From assembly GCF_003054045.1 (NCBI RefSeq), contig NZ_QBKH01000002.1:124001-188000 (forward strand): a DNA stretch of 64,000 nt, written 5' to 3'. The stretch comes from Sphingobacterium faecium (lineage in GTDB: Bacteria; Bacteroidota; Bacteroidia; Sphingobacteriales; Sphingobacteriaceae). Below, one piece after another: positions 44,694 to 55,113 of the stretch (within the stretch, counting starts at the first letter, position 1; each line of letters opens with the position of its first letter). The translations under genes and the position numbers were made by a program. A model generated the notes under the pieces. That model was not told where the DNA came from. It saw nothing but the letters and a program-made list of their open reading frames with translations, and made no database searches.

Positions 44694-45770
44694 ATGAATA
44701 AATTGAAGCAGACAAAAGAGCTTACTTTTAAGGAGCTCCTATTAATTGTACAAGATTGGATAAAATATTTTTTGTCAAAATGGTACGTTCTAATGATTAC
44801 AGGAATCATTGGTGGTGGGATGGGCTACTTTTATGCCAATAGAAAAGAACCAGTTTATACTGCCACAACAACATTTGTACTTGAGGCAGGTGAATCTGGA
44901 GGAGGTATGGGACAAATGGCGGGTTTGGCCGCTTTAGCAGGTGTAGATGTATCAGGAGGAAGCAATAGCTTATTTCAAGGGGATAACCTTTTTGCATTAT
45001 ATAAGTCCAGAACGATGCTGGAGCAAGCTTTGCTTAGTTCAAATCCATTAGACACTAATGAGTTGTTAGTTAATCAGTATATACGTTTTAATAACATTAA
45101 TCTGAAAGGATCAAAAAAACTTAATAATACTAAAGTAGATTTCAAAAAAGATCCAAGATTGTTTGATGTGTCAACATTGCGAATGCGCGATAGTCTAATA
45201 GGGATATTTACTCATAACATCGTTAAAAATAATTTAAAAATAGATAAAGTAGATAAAAAAGCGAGCATTATTAAAGTAGAGATTAATGCTACGAATGAAG
45301 ATTTTGCAAAATCTTTTAATGAGGTCCTAGTGAGTACTGTCAATAATTTTTATGTTAGGACTAAGACTAAAAAATCATTAGATAATATTGCGATTTTACA
45401 GGTTAAGACTGATTCAGTGAAAGCAGTTATGAATGGCAATATTGCTACAGCAGCAGTTATTATAGATGCCACCCCTAATTTGAATCCCACGAGACAGGCT
45501 AAACGTATAGTTCCCACTCAAAGATCCCAATTCTCGGCAGAAACTAATAAAGCCATTTTAGGGCAGCTTGTGCAAAATTTGGAAATGGCAAAAATGAGTT
45601 TAATGAAGGAAGCTCCGTTGATAGAAAAAATAGATATACCAATTTATCCATTATTGAGTACAAATACGAGTAAAACCAAAATGGTTGTTCTTGGTTTTAT
45701 TGCAACTATTTTTTTAACACTTTTTGGTTTGTTATTAATACGAATTATTAAAGCATCTTTAGAGGATTAG
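44694..45770 (+). CDS. Wzz-like chain length determinant
   Basis: 358 residues. Two transmembrane helices (about 27-44 and 330-350) around a periplasmic domain. The N-terminal segment 'WIKYFLSKWYVLMITGIIGG' and the proline-containing C-terminal part IDIPIYPLLSTNTSKTK are typical of the Wzz family. There is no cytoplasmic kinase domain. It lies 3 nt after the exporter gene, so they form the core of an export complex. Confidence 0.85.
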   Translation: MNKLKQTKELTFKELLLIVQDWIKYFLSKWYVLMITGIIGGGMGYFYANRKEPVYTATTTFVLEAGESGGGMGQMAGLAALAGVDVSGGSNSLFQGDNLFALYKSRTMLEQALLSSNPLDTNELLVNQYIRFNNINLKGSKKLNNTKVDFKKDPRLFDVSTLRMRDSLIGIFTHNIVKNNLKIDKVDKKASIIKVEINATNEDFAKSFNEVLVSTVNNFYVRTKTKKSLDNIAILQVKTDSVKAVMNGNIATAAVIIDATPNLNPTRQAKRIVPTQRSQFSAETNKAILGQLVQNLEMAKMSLMKEAPLIEKIDIPIYPLLSTNTSKTKMVVLGFIATIFLTLFGLLLIRIIKASLED

Positions 45771-45846
45771 CTTATCTCAGCTAGCTATAGATGTGTAAAT
45801 CTATAATTAAAATCTATTAATTCACTTATTTATTATATAAAATAAA

Positions 45847-47364
45847 TTGAGACAAACATCAGCCATATTATTTTTAATTAAATTACTAAAAATACCAGTT
45901 TCACTTTATTCATATAGTCTAATTGCAAGGCTTTTTGGTGTTTCATTAGAAAAGGATCAGTGGCTATTGGCATATTCCATCATAATTGTTCTTGATTTGG
46001 CTATCTGGGGTCCAATAAATGAGGTTTTTAGAGTCAGGTTTATAGGTGAAAAAGAAAAGAAGGGAGAAGTTATTGCACTTAAGCAGGCACAATCACTGTT
46101 ATTTTACATTTTTTTGTTTTCCACTCTTATTGTAAGCTTTGTTATGATAAAGCCAGATATTATTTCTACACTTTTAGTATCGGACTATACATTAGATCAA
46201 CAGCAAAGTTTAAATCATATGGTTCAAATTGTTGCGCCAATTCTGTTGATAAATCAGGCTACGCTGATTGGTATTTCGATATTGAACGCATATGATATTT
46301 TTTACATTCCCGAAATAGCATCTTTTGTGTCTCAGATTTTTGGAATTACGATCTTACTCCTTACAGCCCAACACCTGGGGATTTATAGTTTAGTTTTATC
46401 GACAATTTTAGGATTAATTATTCTGCTTCTTTTTGTAGTTTTCAAAATCAGAAAAACTAAAATAAATTTATTTAACTCGTTTGTTCCTAAATTCCATGAT
46501 TTTAAACAATATTTTATTTTTGCCTTACCATTATTTGTTCCTTATTTTATCGGTCAGATTAATACTATTGTTGAGAAGCGGTTAATTTCAGATCAAGGAA
46601 TAGGCTCAGTTTCAATTATAGATTTTTCAAAAAAATTTCCAGATATGGTCTATGCAATCATTTCAAGTGTTTTAATAACAGTTTTGATACCTGTACTTGC
46701 AAAAGCTTTTGTTAAAGATGACCATGCTAATTTTTCAAAAAATTTTAATCAGATTTTTAGTCTTGGCATCTTGGGTTTGGGTTTTTTTGTCGTATTTATG
46801 CTTTTTGGATCTTCAGATCTGATGTCTCTTTTTTATGGAAATTCTGATATAAGCACCGAAAGTATGAATAAGATTATAGAGTTGAATATTTTATATGCCA
46901 TATCGATTGTCTCAATCTTTATCTATCTTATTTTTAGCATGTGTCTGTTGGCTATCGGAAAAAATAAACGAAGCGCATTTGCCGGAGCAATTACTCAAGT
47001 ATTAGTTATTTTATCCAATGTTTTGCTTGTTAATACTTTTGGAATAATTGTATTCCCTATTACCGTGACCGTCACGCATCTTTTAAGCGGGCTTTATATG
47101 TTCGGTTATTATCCATATTCCAAATATAATGTGATAAAAACTTTTGCTAAAAATGTCTTCATGTTATTACTTGTATTATTGCTCATGAAGTTCATCTTAG
47201 CTTTTATTTCGCCTCTGCTAACTTCGGATTCGATCACCCTAGTACGATTAGCGATTTTGGGTTTTTTGCAATTGATTATCTTTATTATGGTGGGTTATCT
47301 TTTGAAGTTGGAGGAATTTACAAGTGGATTAATTATTGTAAAAAAACGGTTAGGGATAAAATGA
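45847..47364 (+). CDS. MurJ/MviN-like lipid-linked oligosaccharide flippase
   Basis: 505 residues with about 14 hydrophobic segments. LARLFGVSLEKDQWLLAYSI and GPINEVFRVRFIGEKEKKGE-like N-terminal parts (here SLIARLFGV and WGPINEVFRVRF) recall MurJ-type proteins of the MOP superfamily. It most likely flips the cluster II repeat unit. The only start in frame is TTG at 45847, just after a stop codon, with no ATG near it. The gene begins the markedly A+T-rich part of cluster II and overlaps the next gene by 4 nt. Confidence 0.8.
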   Translation: MRQTSAILFLIKLLKIPVSLYSYSLIARLFGVSLEKDQWLLAYSIIIVLDLAIWGPINEVFRVRFIGEKEKKGEVIALKQAQSLLFYIFLFSTLIVSFVMIKPDIISTLLVSDYTLDQQQSLNHMVQIVAPILLINQATLIGISILNAYDIFYIPEIASFVSQIFGITILLLTAQHLGIYSLVLSTILGLIILLLFVVFKIRKTKINLFNSFVPKFHDFKQYFIFALPLFVPYFIGQINTIVEKRLISDQGIGSVSIIDFSKKFPDMVYAIISSVLITVLIPVLAKAFVKDDHANFSKNFNQIFSLGILGLGFFVVFMLFGSSDLMSLFYGNSDISTESMNKIIELNILYAISIVSIFIYLIFSMCLLAIGKNKRSAFAGAITQVLVILSNVLLVNTFGIIVFPITVTVTHLLSGLYMFGYYPYSKYNVIKTFAKNVFMLLLVLLLMKFILAFISPLLTSDSITLVRLAILGFLQLIIFIMVGYLLKLEEFTSGLIIVKKRLGIK

Positions 47365-48479
47365 AAAAAAAATTTTTATGTTTGTTTCCAACAGGTGAAG
47401 ATATTGTACTTGTAAAGGATGTTGGAATGATACCTTATTATTTGTCTAAAGAAGGATATTATGATTCGTATATATCGTTTTATAAACCTCAGGACGAATT
47501 ACCTTATTTAAAATCTGAATTACAGGGTTTGAAATATATTCAAATGAATAACTATTTTAACCATGAGATTTTTAATATTTTTTTCTTCTTATTAAGGAAT
47601 CTATTTAGGTTTGATGTGATTATGTTATTCCATCCTAATCCTTATAAAATATTGATGGCCAATATCATCAAGGTATTATCTTTTAATAAGATTAAGTTTT
47701 ATTTTAAGATGGATGCCGATCATCGTGTCATTGAGCAAAAATTAGCTCATCAAAGTTTGGGTGGCAGAATCAAGAATTTTTTATGTAAAAGAATAGATTT
47801 GTTTACAGCTGAAAGTCAAGAAGTCTGCAATTATTTAAATGAACATACTTATTACGATGCTGTGCGATATATTCCAAATGGATGTGTAGTGTCAGATATT
47901 TTATCAGATAAAGTACGTAAAGAAAATATATTTCTTACAGTTGGTCGACTAGGGACTTATCAAAAGGATACTGAGACTCTTTTGGAGGCTTTCGGTGTTG
48001 TTGGCCAATATACAGATTGGAGACTAGTGCTCGTTGGTACAATAAAAGATTCTTTCAAAGACTATATTAAGGATTATTTTCGCAAATATCCATGGGCTAA
48101 AGATAAAGTTGATATTCTAGGTCCCATTTATGATCGGAATAAGCTGTTGCATATTTATCAAAGAAGCTCAGTATTTGTTTTGTCCTCCAGGTATGAGAGT
48201 TTTGGACTAGTGTTACTAGAGGCCATGTCTCAAGGCTGTTATATTCTTTCTACAGATCTTTCTCCTTCAAAAGATATCATTGCAACCAACTCTCTGGGAG
48301 CTTTATATCCTGTTGAGGGTAAAGCTGAGCTTGCCAAGCTTATGAAACAAATTGTTCAGCATGAAATAGTACTTCCAGAAGTACATTTGGTTCATGAATA
48401 TATCAAAAAAAATTACTCATGGAGTATTGTCGTTGATCGTATTGCGTCTCATCTCGATCACGAAATCACTTCTACTTAA
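47361..48479 (+). CDS. Family 4 glycosyltransferase
   Basis: 372 residues, GT-B. LTVGRLGTYQKDTETLLEAF forms the linker and donor site, and SSRYESFGLVLLEAMSQG with the E-x7-E pair is diagnostic. The ATGA overlap with the flippase gene implies translational coupling. Donor and acceptor unknown. Confidence 0.87.
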   Translation: MKKKFLCLFPTGEDIVLVKDVGMIPYYLSKEGYYDSYISFYKPQDELPYLKSELQGLKYIQMNNYFNHEIFNIFFFLLRNLFRFDVIMLFHPNPYKILMANIIKVLSFNKIKFYFKMDADHRVIEQKLAHQSLGGRIKNFLCKRIDLFTAESQEVCNYLNEHTYYDAVRYIPNGCVVSDILSDKVRKENIFLTVGRLGTYQKDTETLLEAFGVVGQYTDWRLVLVGTIKDSFKDYIKDYFRKYPWAKDKVDILGPIYDRNKLLHIYQRSSVFVLSSRYESFGLVLLEAMSQGCYILSTDLSPSKDIIATNSLGALYPVEGKAELAKLMKQIVQHEIVLPEVHLVHEYIKKNYSWSIVVDRIASHLDHEITST

Positions 48480-48496
48480 AGACAGATTTAAAATAT

Positions 48497-49573
48497 ATGA
48501 AATATAATTTTATTTTACCATTTTATACAAAGGTTCCGAGTGGTGGTACTAAGATCATGTACGAGTACGCTAACCGATTGGCTATTTTAGGTCATGAAGT
48601 TACGGTTTATCATTGTATAGAAGCTCCTTATTTTAAATACGCGAAAAGCCGTCCTTTTGTATTGAGAAAGCTAATTACACTATTGATTTATAAGAATAAA
48701 CCAAGTTCACCTTGGTTTTCATTTGATGAGAAAGTGAAACTAAAGTTTATTAATCGTTTAGCTGATAAATATATAGGAGATTCCGATGTTACAGTAATCA
48801 CATGGTGGTCATTAGTGAAACCTTTAAGTCTTTTAAGTGGATCTAAAGGTCGAAAAGTTAATCTTATTCAAGGATATGAAAATTGGGAAGGCAATGATGA
48901 TTTATTACATCGATCTTATTCCTTTGAAAATATTATTAAAATTGGAATTTCGCCTTATGTGATAGATTCTGTAAAGAAATTTGATGAAAATATCTACTAT
49001 ATTCCAAATGCGATAGATTCAAAGAAATATTTTATAGATATTAATTTCGATCAGCGGAATCGTTTTTCATTTTGTATGCTTTATTCAGAATCTATCATCA
49101 AGGGATCAGATTTCGGAATTCAAGCATTTTTAGATCTTAGATCTAAAAATAAGGATTTCACATTAACTTTATTTGGCACATCCCAAAGACCCCAAAGTTT
49201 ACCTGAATGGATTGAATATATCAGTAATCAATCTGACCTAAAGGATCTTTATAACAGACATACCTATTTTGTAAGTAATAGTCTGGAGGAGGGCTGGGGA
49301 TTACCTGTACATGAAGCTATGGCCTGCGGATGTATTATTATTTGCACGAAAATAGATGGACATCGTCAATTTTACGAAGGATCAGAGGGAGTTTTTGTTT
49401 ATGAAAAAGGAAATAGTGAAAATCTAGTTAAAATATTAGAATCAGTATTGGACAAATCTTCAGATCAACTTTCCGTATTATCTAATTTAAATATAAATGC
49501 TGTATCTCAATTTGAGTGGGATAAAGTTATTAATCGCTTTATCGAAATAGTGGAGCCCTATGATCAGAAATAA
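48497..49573 (+). CDS. Family 4 glycosyltransferase
   Basis: 358 residues, GT-B. VPSGGTKIMYEYANRLA at the N-terminus, PNAIDSKKYF in the middle and SNSLEEGWGLPVHEAMACG at the donor site. It resembles WsaF/rhamnosyl-type GT4 enzymes in its N-terminal GGT motif, which is only a hint. A+T-rich codon use like its neighbours. It overlaps the next gene by 14 nt. Confidence 0.85.
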   Translation: MKYNFILPFYTKVPSGGTKIMYEYANRLAILGHEVTVYHCIEAPYFKYAKSRPFVLRKLITLLIYKNKPSSPWFSFDEKVKLKFINRLADKYIGDSDVTVITWWSLVKPLSLLSGSKGRKVNLIQGYENWEGNDDLLHRSYSFENIIKIGISPYVIDSVKKFDENIYYIPNAIDSKKYFIDINFDQRNRFSFCMLYSESIIKGSDFGIQAFLDLRSKNKDFTLTLFGTSQRPQSLPEWIEYISNQSDLKDLYNRHTYFVSNSLEEGWGLPVHEAMACGCIIICTKIDGHRQFYEGSEGVFVYEKGNSENLVKILESVLDKSSDQLSVLSNLNINAVSQFEWDKVINRFIEIVEPYDQK

Positions 49574-50519
49574 ATTAGCAATTATTATTCCTGCCTATAA
49601 AGCTGAATATTTAGAAGAAACGCTTTCTTCCCTATGTAAGCAAAGTGATTTGCGATTTACAGTATATATTGGTGATGATGCAAGTCCTTATGAACTTAAG
49701 GATATTGTTGACCGTTTTAAAGATAAGCTATCTATAATTTATTGTAGGTTTGAAACTAATTTGGGTGCTATCTCATTAACAAAACAGTGGGAACGTTGTG
49801 TTGATTTATCAAATGAAGAATGGATCTGGCTTTTCTCTGATGATGATACTATGGATAAAAATGCTGTTCAGGTATTTTATGATTCACTAGATGAGAATTT
49901 TAAGTTGTATAAGTTTCAAACTCAAGTTATTGATGATAAAGGGGATTTAAATCCTTATTATCAAAAGTTTCATGACCGTAATAATTTTAATGATCTCATA
50001 AGTTCAACTGATTTTATTCGTAATAGATTATTATGCAATGGTTTTCGAAGCTTTGCAGTTGAGTATATATTTCATAGGTCTTTATATCAAAAGTTTAAAT
50101 TTGTAGATTTTCCCCTAGCATGGGGATCTGATGATGCTACCTGGTTATTATATTCTTTGGTTAATCATGGGCAGATTAACATTTTAGCCGCTCAAGTTTA
50201 CTGGCGTTATAGTGGTATCAATATTTCGTCTGACAGTAAGTCTTTACTTGTTGTAGAGAAGAAAATAGCAGCGGCTATTCAGTATGTTAAGTGGATCAAA
50301 GCAACAACGAGAGATTATAACATTGTTATTCCTGACACCTTATTGTTACACTGGATTTCTATACAGATTGTGAGTTTAAGATCTGAAATTGGCTATGCAG
50401 AATTTAAGAATGTAATTAGAAACTCAACATTAAACATCGATAATTTTAAATTATGGCTTACCTATATTAAGATGATTAAAAGGCGACAGTTTATTAACCT
50501 ATTAAAAAATAGCAGATGA
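49560..50519 (+). CDS. Family 2 glycosyltransferase
   Basis: 319 residues, GT-A. LAIIIPAYKAEYLEETLSSL, VYIGDDASP and WLFSDDDT (DxD) form the donor half; the C-terminal half is helical with WGSDDATWLLYS. Specificity unknown. It overlaps genes on both sides (14 nt and ATGA). Confidence 0.83.
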   Translation: MIRNKLAIIIPAYKAEYLEETLSSLCKQSDLRFTVYIGDDASPYELKDIVDRFKDKLSIIYCRFETNLGAISLTKQWERCVDLSNEEWIWLFSDDDTMDKNAVQVFYDSLDENFKLYKFQTQVIDDKGDLNPYYQKFHDRNNFNDLISSTDFIRNRLLCNGFRSFAVEYIFHRSLYQKFKFVDFPLAWGSDDATWLLYSLVNHGQINILAAQVYWRYSGINISSDSKSLLVVEKKIAAAIQYVKWIKATTRDYNIVIPDTLLLHWISIQIVSLRSEIGYAEFKNVIRNSTLNIDNFKLWLTYIKMIKRRQFINLLKNSR

Positions 50520-51661
50520 AAAAAACAGTTGTCATTGATACATTTTCAATAGGCGGGTTTCATGAAATGTTTAATGCATCCTTTTTATATGTTATATTTA
50601 ATAGCACAGAGGGACCTATAACCTATATTGCAGATAAGACTGCAGTACAGTCTATTAAGCAATTGTTGAAAAATAATAGTCAATTTCACGAATTGCTTGA
50701 GCGGGTAACCTTTAAGGAGAAGTGTTTACTTAAAGGGCTTTCATTCTATGCCATATTTTTTAGATACTTTTTTGGAGCATTGCTAAACATTTTTTATTTA
50801 TTTAGATACCGACGCTATCGGATTATGTTTCCAGCTTTAAATCCGGTTTTTAGTATTTTTTTGAAAATGATCTTAAAAGTACAAAAAATAGAAACCTATG
50901 TGGTTTGTCATGGCGAATTGAGCTATCTATTTACGAGTTATCGTAAGACGAGTCCTTTGTTTTGGTATGCGTCTTTTTTACGCCCGTTTTTTTCGGGTTT
51001 ATTACCGAGCTCATTAAAATTAATTCTATTAGGACCATCTATAGTTCGGAATTTCACTGTTCATTATTCGAAATTGCTTCCCAATATTGTGAGCATCCCT
51101 CATCCGTATATATTCAATGAAGTTGAGATTCGACGTTCACAAGACAATCAGGTGGTACATTTTGGATGGGTTGGGGTAGCAATAGAGGCAAAAGGGTTTT
51201 CTATTTTCGCTAAAATGGTGCGCCATTTTAGTGAACGTTATAATCATATATTTGCGGCTCATCTGGTGGGATGGCATCCTTTTTCGGAGGATGCATATCC
51301 AAGTATCCAATTTGCTTCTCCAGCACATATTTTTTTAGAGCGGCCACTTTTTAATCAAGCTGTAAGCCAGTTAGATTATATTTTATTTTTTTATAATAAC
51401 GCACAGTATCAATATACAGCAAGTGGTGCGATCTTTGATGCGATTCAGCACGGAAAATTGATCATTGCTTTGCGGAATGACTATTTTGAATCCGTTTTTG
51501 AAGCGTGTGGTGCCATTGGATTCCTTTGTGACAGTATTGAAGATATGTATCTTACTATTGAATCATTACTTCGTGAGGAAGTAAAGGTAGAACAGTTTTA
51601 TGATAACTTACAAACCGCAAGAAAGATTTTCAGTTGTGAACACATAAAGTTAATGACGTAA
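50516..51661 (+). CDS. Probable glycosyltransferase, divergent GT-B type
   Basis: 381 residues with no strong family signature. The N-terminus DTFSIGGFHEMFNASFL and the C-terminal half with HFGWVGVAIEAKGFS, LERPLFNQAV and YTASGAIFDAIQHGK give a GT-B-like outline (a donor-site strand, then 'G...DAI..G'). Position among glycosyltransferases and ATGA overlap support this. Another surface-sugar enzyme cannot be excluded. Confidence 0.55.
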   Translation: MKKTVVIDTFSIGGFHEMFNASFLYVIFNSTEGPITYIADKTAVQSIKQLLKNNSQFHELLERVTFKEKCLLKGLSFYAIFFRYFFGALLNIFYLFRYRRYRIMFPALNPVFSIFLKMILKVQKIETYVVCHGELSYLFTSYRKTSPLFWYASFLRPFFSGLLPSSLKLILLGPSIVRNFTVHYSKLLPNIVSIPHPYIFNEVEIRRSQDNQVVHFGWVGVAIEAKGFSIFAKMVRHFSERYNHIFAAHLVGWHPFSEDAYPSIQFASPAHIFLERPLFNQAVSQLDYILFFYNNAQYQYTASGAIFDAIQHGKLIIALRNDYFESVFEACGAIGFLCDSIEDMYLTIESLLREEVKVEQFYDNLQTARKIFSCEHIKLMT

Positions 51662-51667
51662 GTTACT

Positions 51668-52765
51668 ATGTATTTATATCTCGTCTATTTTATTATTGCG
51701 CTTCTTGCTTTTTTTGAAATTAATGGAGGATCTTCTCTTTTAAAAAAGGTTTTAGTTGTTCCATTTTTAATCTTATTTGTTTTAGCAAGTATAAGATGGG
51801 AAAGGGGTACAGACTGGCTGTCTTATATTACTCTATTTGAAAATGTAGATAATGTATTCTATTTATTGGCATTTGAACCTGGATTTTATTATCTCAACTA
51901 TATTGTAGCATCATTCAGTGATAATTATACAATTGTACTTCTTCTTCAGGCAATTATCATTTATGTGCTTCATTTTTATGTTATAAAGAAATACTCGATA
52001 TCGCCTTTTGTGACATTGATGATTTGGTTTGGATTTTATATTGGCTCTATCTTTTTTGTTCGTTTTCATGTTGCATTAGCGATTACTTTATTTTCATTTA
52101 TTTTTATAGTAGATCGAAAATTCTGGAAGTTTTTTATTTGTGTTCTTGTTGCTTTTTGTTTTCATCGTTCTGCTATTTTATTTATTCCGGCTTATTTTTT
52201 GTTTGATAAAACCTTTACCCGAAGGCAATTGCTATTGGGTATGGTCGTGTCTTTTTTCCTGTCTGCATTATTTGAGATCGGTTTGAATTTTTTGGGACAG
52301 ATTAACTTGGGTATTATATCTGAAAAAGCTTCAACATACTCCGAAGTAGGCTCGGAGTATGCAGAAGAGCCTACACGTTCAGCCTTTCAGATCATGTTGA
52401 TCGGGTCAAGTTATCGCGTTTTACTTTTACTTTTGATTGTTGGATTTTATTATGACTTGTATAAAGAGAATGTAACATTTAGAGGTTTGCTCAATATATA
52501 TTTTGTAGGGATGTGTCTATTTATCATAGTAACGCCAGTATCCGTGTCTGTAGCTCGTATGTCTCAGTATTACGAATACTTTCAGTTTTTAATGATTCCA
52601 TATTTCATTTTGCGTTTTGAATATAGATCTAACCGTAATTTGGTGCTTTTATGTATAATGCTGTTTTATTTAATGCGATTGAAAAGCAATGTTTCTTTTT
52701 ATGAAGATTTATATGTTCCGTATAAAACAATTTTTAACAAAGAATTGCCAGTAGAGATTGGGTAA
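51668..52765 (+). CDS. EpsG-like polysaccharide polymerase
   Basis: 365 residues with about 9-10 hydrophobic segments. RWERGTDWLSYITLFENV and EPGFYYLNYIV near the N-terminus, then RFHVALAITLFSF and HRSAILFIPAYFLF, are characteristic of the EpsG/Wzy-like family (the latter a form of the 'H.Sal..i..yfl' motif). It would join cluster II repeat units. The only polymerase candidate between 38.6 and 56 kb. Confidence 0.82.
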   Translation: MYLYLVYFIIALLAFFEINGGSSLLKKVLVVPFLILFVLASIRWERGTDWLSYITLFENVDNVFYLLAFEPGFYYLNYIVASFSDNYTIVLLLQAIIIYVLHFYVIKKYSISPFVTLMIWFGFYIGSIFFVRFHVALAITLFSFIFIVDRKFWKFFICVLVAFCFHRSAILFIPAYFLFDKTFTRRQLLLGMVVSFFLSALFEIGLNFLGQINLGIISEKASTYSEVGSEYAEEPTRSAFQIMLIGSSYRVLLLLLIVGFYYDLYKENVTFRGLLNIYFVGMCLFIIVTPVSVSVARMSQYYEYFQFLMIPYFILRFEYRSNRNLVLLCIMLFYLMRLKSNVSFYEDLYVPYKTIFNKELPVEIG

Positions 52766-52782
52766 TTTATAATTAATGTAAA

Positions 52783-53592
52783 ATGAATAACGTACAAGTA
52801 TCGGTTGTCATTCCGATGTATAATGCCTCTGGGTCAATAATAGGGGTTTTGGATAGTGTTTATGAACAGACCTGGAAAGAGAATTTAGAAATTATAATTG
52901 TTAATGATGGTTCCACAGATAATTCAAAACAATTGGTTGAATCTTATATTTTGGAGCATAAAGATTTGCAGATTGTTTTAGTGAGTCAGGAGAATAGTGG
53001 TGTATCACGTGCTCGAAATGAAGGTATGAAACGCTGTAAAGGTGACTGGATATGTTTATTGGATTCGGACGATATTTGGTTACCTAATAAATTAGAAAGG
53101 CAATTACAAGTGTTATTTGAAAATCCAAAGATTGATTTCTTGGGTACTACTAGAAATGATGAGCGTTTTGATCGCATAGGTTTTCGTCGTTTAGATAATT
53201 TAAGTAAGATATCCGCAAAGGATCTTTTGTTTAAATTTGTTTTCGTAACTCCAACCGTTATTTTTAGAAGGTTAATATTAGAAGATATTGGATACTTTGA
53301 TGAAACCCAAAGGTTTGCTGAGGAAGGTAATTATTTTATCCGAATAGCACATAAGTATAACTGTTTTTTGCTAAATGAAAGCTTAGTAATAACTGGAGGA
53401 GGTAAACATCATTTTGGATCTTCGGGATTGTCCAGTAACTTATGGGGCATGGAGAAAGGTGAGCTTAAGAATATCGGATTAGCCCATTCTATGGGTATCA
53501 TTCCTATAGCCCAGTATATATTTTTTACAATATTCTCTATTGTAAAATACTGTAGAAGAGTTTTAATTGTTGTAGCTAGAAGTGAACGTTAA
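52783..53592 (+). CDS. Family 2 glycosyltransferase
   Basis: 269 residues, GT-A. VSVVIPMYNASGSI, IIIVNDGSTDNSK, VSRARNEGMKRC and CLLDSDDIW are the standard GT2 boxes. A hydrophobic C-terminal stretch (about 240-262) may attach it to the membrane. Specificity unknown. Confidence 0.87.
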   Translation: MNNVQVSVVIPMYNASGSIIGVLDSVYEQTWKENLEIIIVNDGSTDNSKQLVESYILEHKDLQIVLVSQENSGVSRARNEGMKRCKGDWICLLDSDDIWLPNKLERQLQVLFENPKIDFLGTTRNDERFDRIGFRRLDNLSKISAKDLLFKFVFVTPTVIFRRLILEDIGYFDETQRFAEEGNYFIRIAHKYNCFLLNESLVITGGGKHHFGSSGLSSNLWGMEKGELKNIGLAHSMGIIPIAQYIFFTIFSIVKYCRRVLIVVARSER

Positions 53593-53635
53593 TTCTGATT
53601 ATTTCAATCTAAAAAATACTTTCAAGGTGAAGTAA

Positions 53636-54253
53636 TTGTTTAAGAAATTAATAATATATAAGATGTTAAGGAGATATGGTATTTTGGGGAGCTTTAGGTT
53701 AGTAGTTTCTTTGATTTTTACTAAATTAAACTACCCAAAGGCACGATTAATAAGGCTTCCATTTGATATTAGAAATAAAAGATTAGTATCTATTGGTGAG
53801 AACTTTACGACAGGATTTGGGTGTAGACTTGAGGCTCATCCTTTAAAAGATAAAAATAATGCCTGTTTATTTTTTGGAAGTAATGTTCAGATAAATGATT
53901 ATGTTCACATTGCCGCTGGAGAGCAAATTGTCATCGGTGATAATGTTTTGATTGCGAGTAGGGTTTTTATTTCAGATTTAAATCACGGATCTTATTCAGG
54001 AGATTTTCAAGATAGTCCGTTAACACTTCCAAATTCCCGTAAATTGTCTACTCAACCTGTTCATATTGAGGATAATGTTTGGATTGGGGAAGGTGTATGT
54101 GTCCTCCCTGGTGTGACAATTGGCAAAGGAAGTATCATTGGCGCCATGTCCGTAGTGACAAAAAGTGTCCCAGATTACAGCATAGCAGTCGGTGTACCCG
54201 CTAAGGTTGTTAAGATTTATGATTTTACTCAAGAAAAGTGGCTTTCAGTTTAA
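53636..54253 (+). CDS. Hexapeptide-repeat acyltransferase (WcaF-like)
   Basis: 205 residues counted from TTG 53636, which has AAGGTGAAG just upstream; ATG 53663 is the alternative. Left-handed beta-helix repeats run from about 60 to 185 ([30 protein letters not shown]), ending [24 protein letters not shown]. Active-site His is probably in DLNHGSYSG. It likely O-acetylates a sugar of the cluster II polymer. The colanic-acid WcaF/WcaB group is closest by motif. Confidence 0.8.
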   Translation: MFKKLIIYKMLRRYGILGSFRLVVSLIFTKLNYPKARLIRLPFDIRNKRLVSIGENFTTGFGCRLEAHPLKDKNNACLFFGSNVQINDYVHIAAGEQIVIGDNVLIASRVFISDLNHGSYSGDFQDSPLTLPNSRKLSTQPVHIEDNVWIGEGVCVLPGVTIGKGSIIGAMSVVTKSVPDYSIAVGVPAKVVKIYDFTQEKWLSV

Positions 54254-54288
54254 AGCATTTTTCTATATAATATGAAAATAATACATTA

Positions 54289-55113
54289 ATGGAAGATATA
54301 ATTACCGGTTCCATAGTTTTATATCAGAATGACGAGCAGATTCTGAGGGCTGCTATTGCTTCATTTTTAAAGACAGATCTGGATGTAAAACTCTATTTAA
54401 TAGACAATTCACCATCTGATACGCTTAAAAGTATTATTGATGATTTAAGAGTAATTTATATTCATAACCCCTCTAACCCTGGATTCGGAGCAGCTCATAA
54501 CATTGCTATAAAAATGGCAATGCAGGACAATTCCGATTATCATCTTATTTTAAACCCTGATGCTTATTACGGCGATGGTGTATTAGAAGAGCTGACGCAG
54601 TATATGGAAGACAATCTTGACATCGGCAATATTATGCCTAAGGTACTATATCCCAATAATGACATTCAGCATCTCTGCAAGCTTTTACCTACTCCGTATG
54701 ATTGGATAGGTAGGCGATTTAATCCTTTTAAGGGTATGGTAGAGAAAAGAAATGATTTGTTTGAACTGCGGTTCACTGGTTATGACAAAATCATGGATGT
54801 ACCATATTTATCGGGATGTTTTATGTATCTGCGAATTTCCGCTCTTAAGAAGGTAGGACTTTTTGACGAAGGTATTTTTATGTATGGAGAAGAGACCGAT
54901 TTATGTCGTCGATTGATTGATGGTGGATATCGCACGGTCTTTTACCCTAAAGTGCATATTTATCATCACTTTGAAAAAGGGTCCCATAAGTCGTGGCGAT
55001 TGACGAAAATTGGGATTCAATCAGCCATTTATTATTTTAATAAGTGGGGATGGTTTTTTGACAAAAAAAGAACATTGATCAATCGTTCTATCCTATCTAA
55101 ACTTAATAGATAA
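54289..55113 (+). CDS. Family 2 glycosyltransferase (rhamnosyltransferase-like)
   Basis: 274 residues. GSIVLYQNDEQIL, YLIDNSPSD, NPGFGAAHNIAI and LILNPDAYY are followed by YLSGCFMYLRISALKKVG and MYGEETDLCRR, the pattern of WbbL/RfbF-like enzymes, which often use dTDP-rhamnose. A donor is available from rfbABCD upstream. It overlaps the following epimerase gene by one base (TAATG). Confidence 0.85.
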   Translation: MEDIITGSIVLYQNDEQILRAAIASFLKTDLDVKLYLIDNSPSDTLKSIIDDLRVIYIHNPSNPGFGAAHNIAIKMAMQDNSDYHLILNPDAYYGDGVLEELTQYMEDNLDIGNIMPKVLYPNNDIQHLCKLLPTPYDWIGRRFNPFKGMVEKRNDLFELRFTGYDKIMDVPYLSGCFMYLRISALKKVGLFDEGIFMYGEETDLCRRLIDGGYRTVFYPKVHIYHHFEKGSHKSWRLTKIGIQSAIYYFNKWGWFFDKKRTLINRSILSKLNR

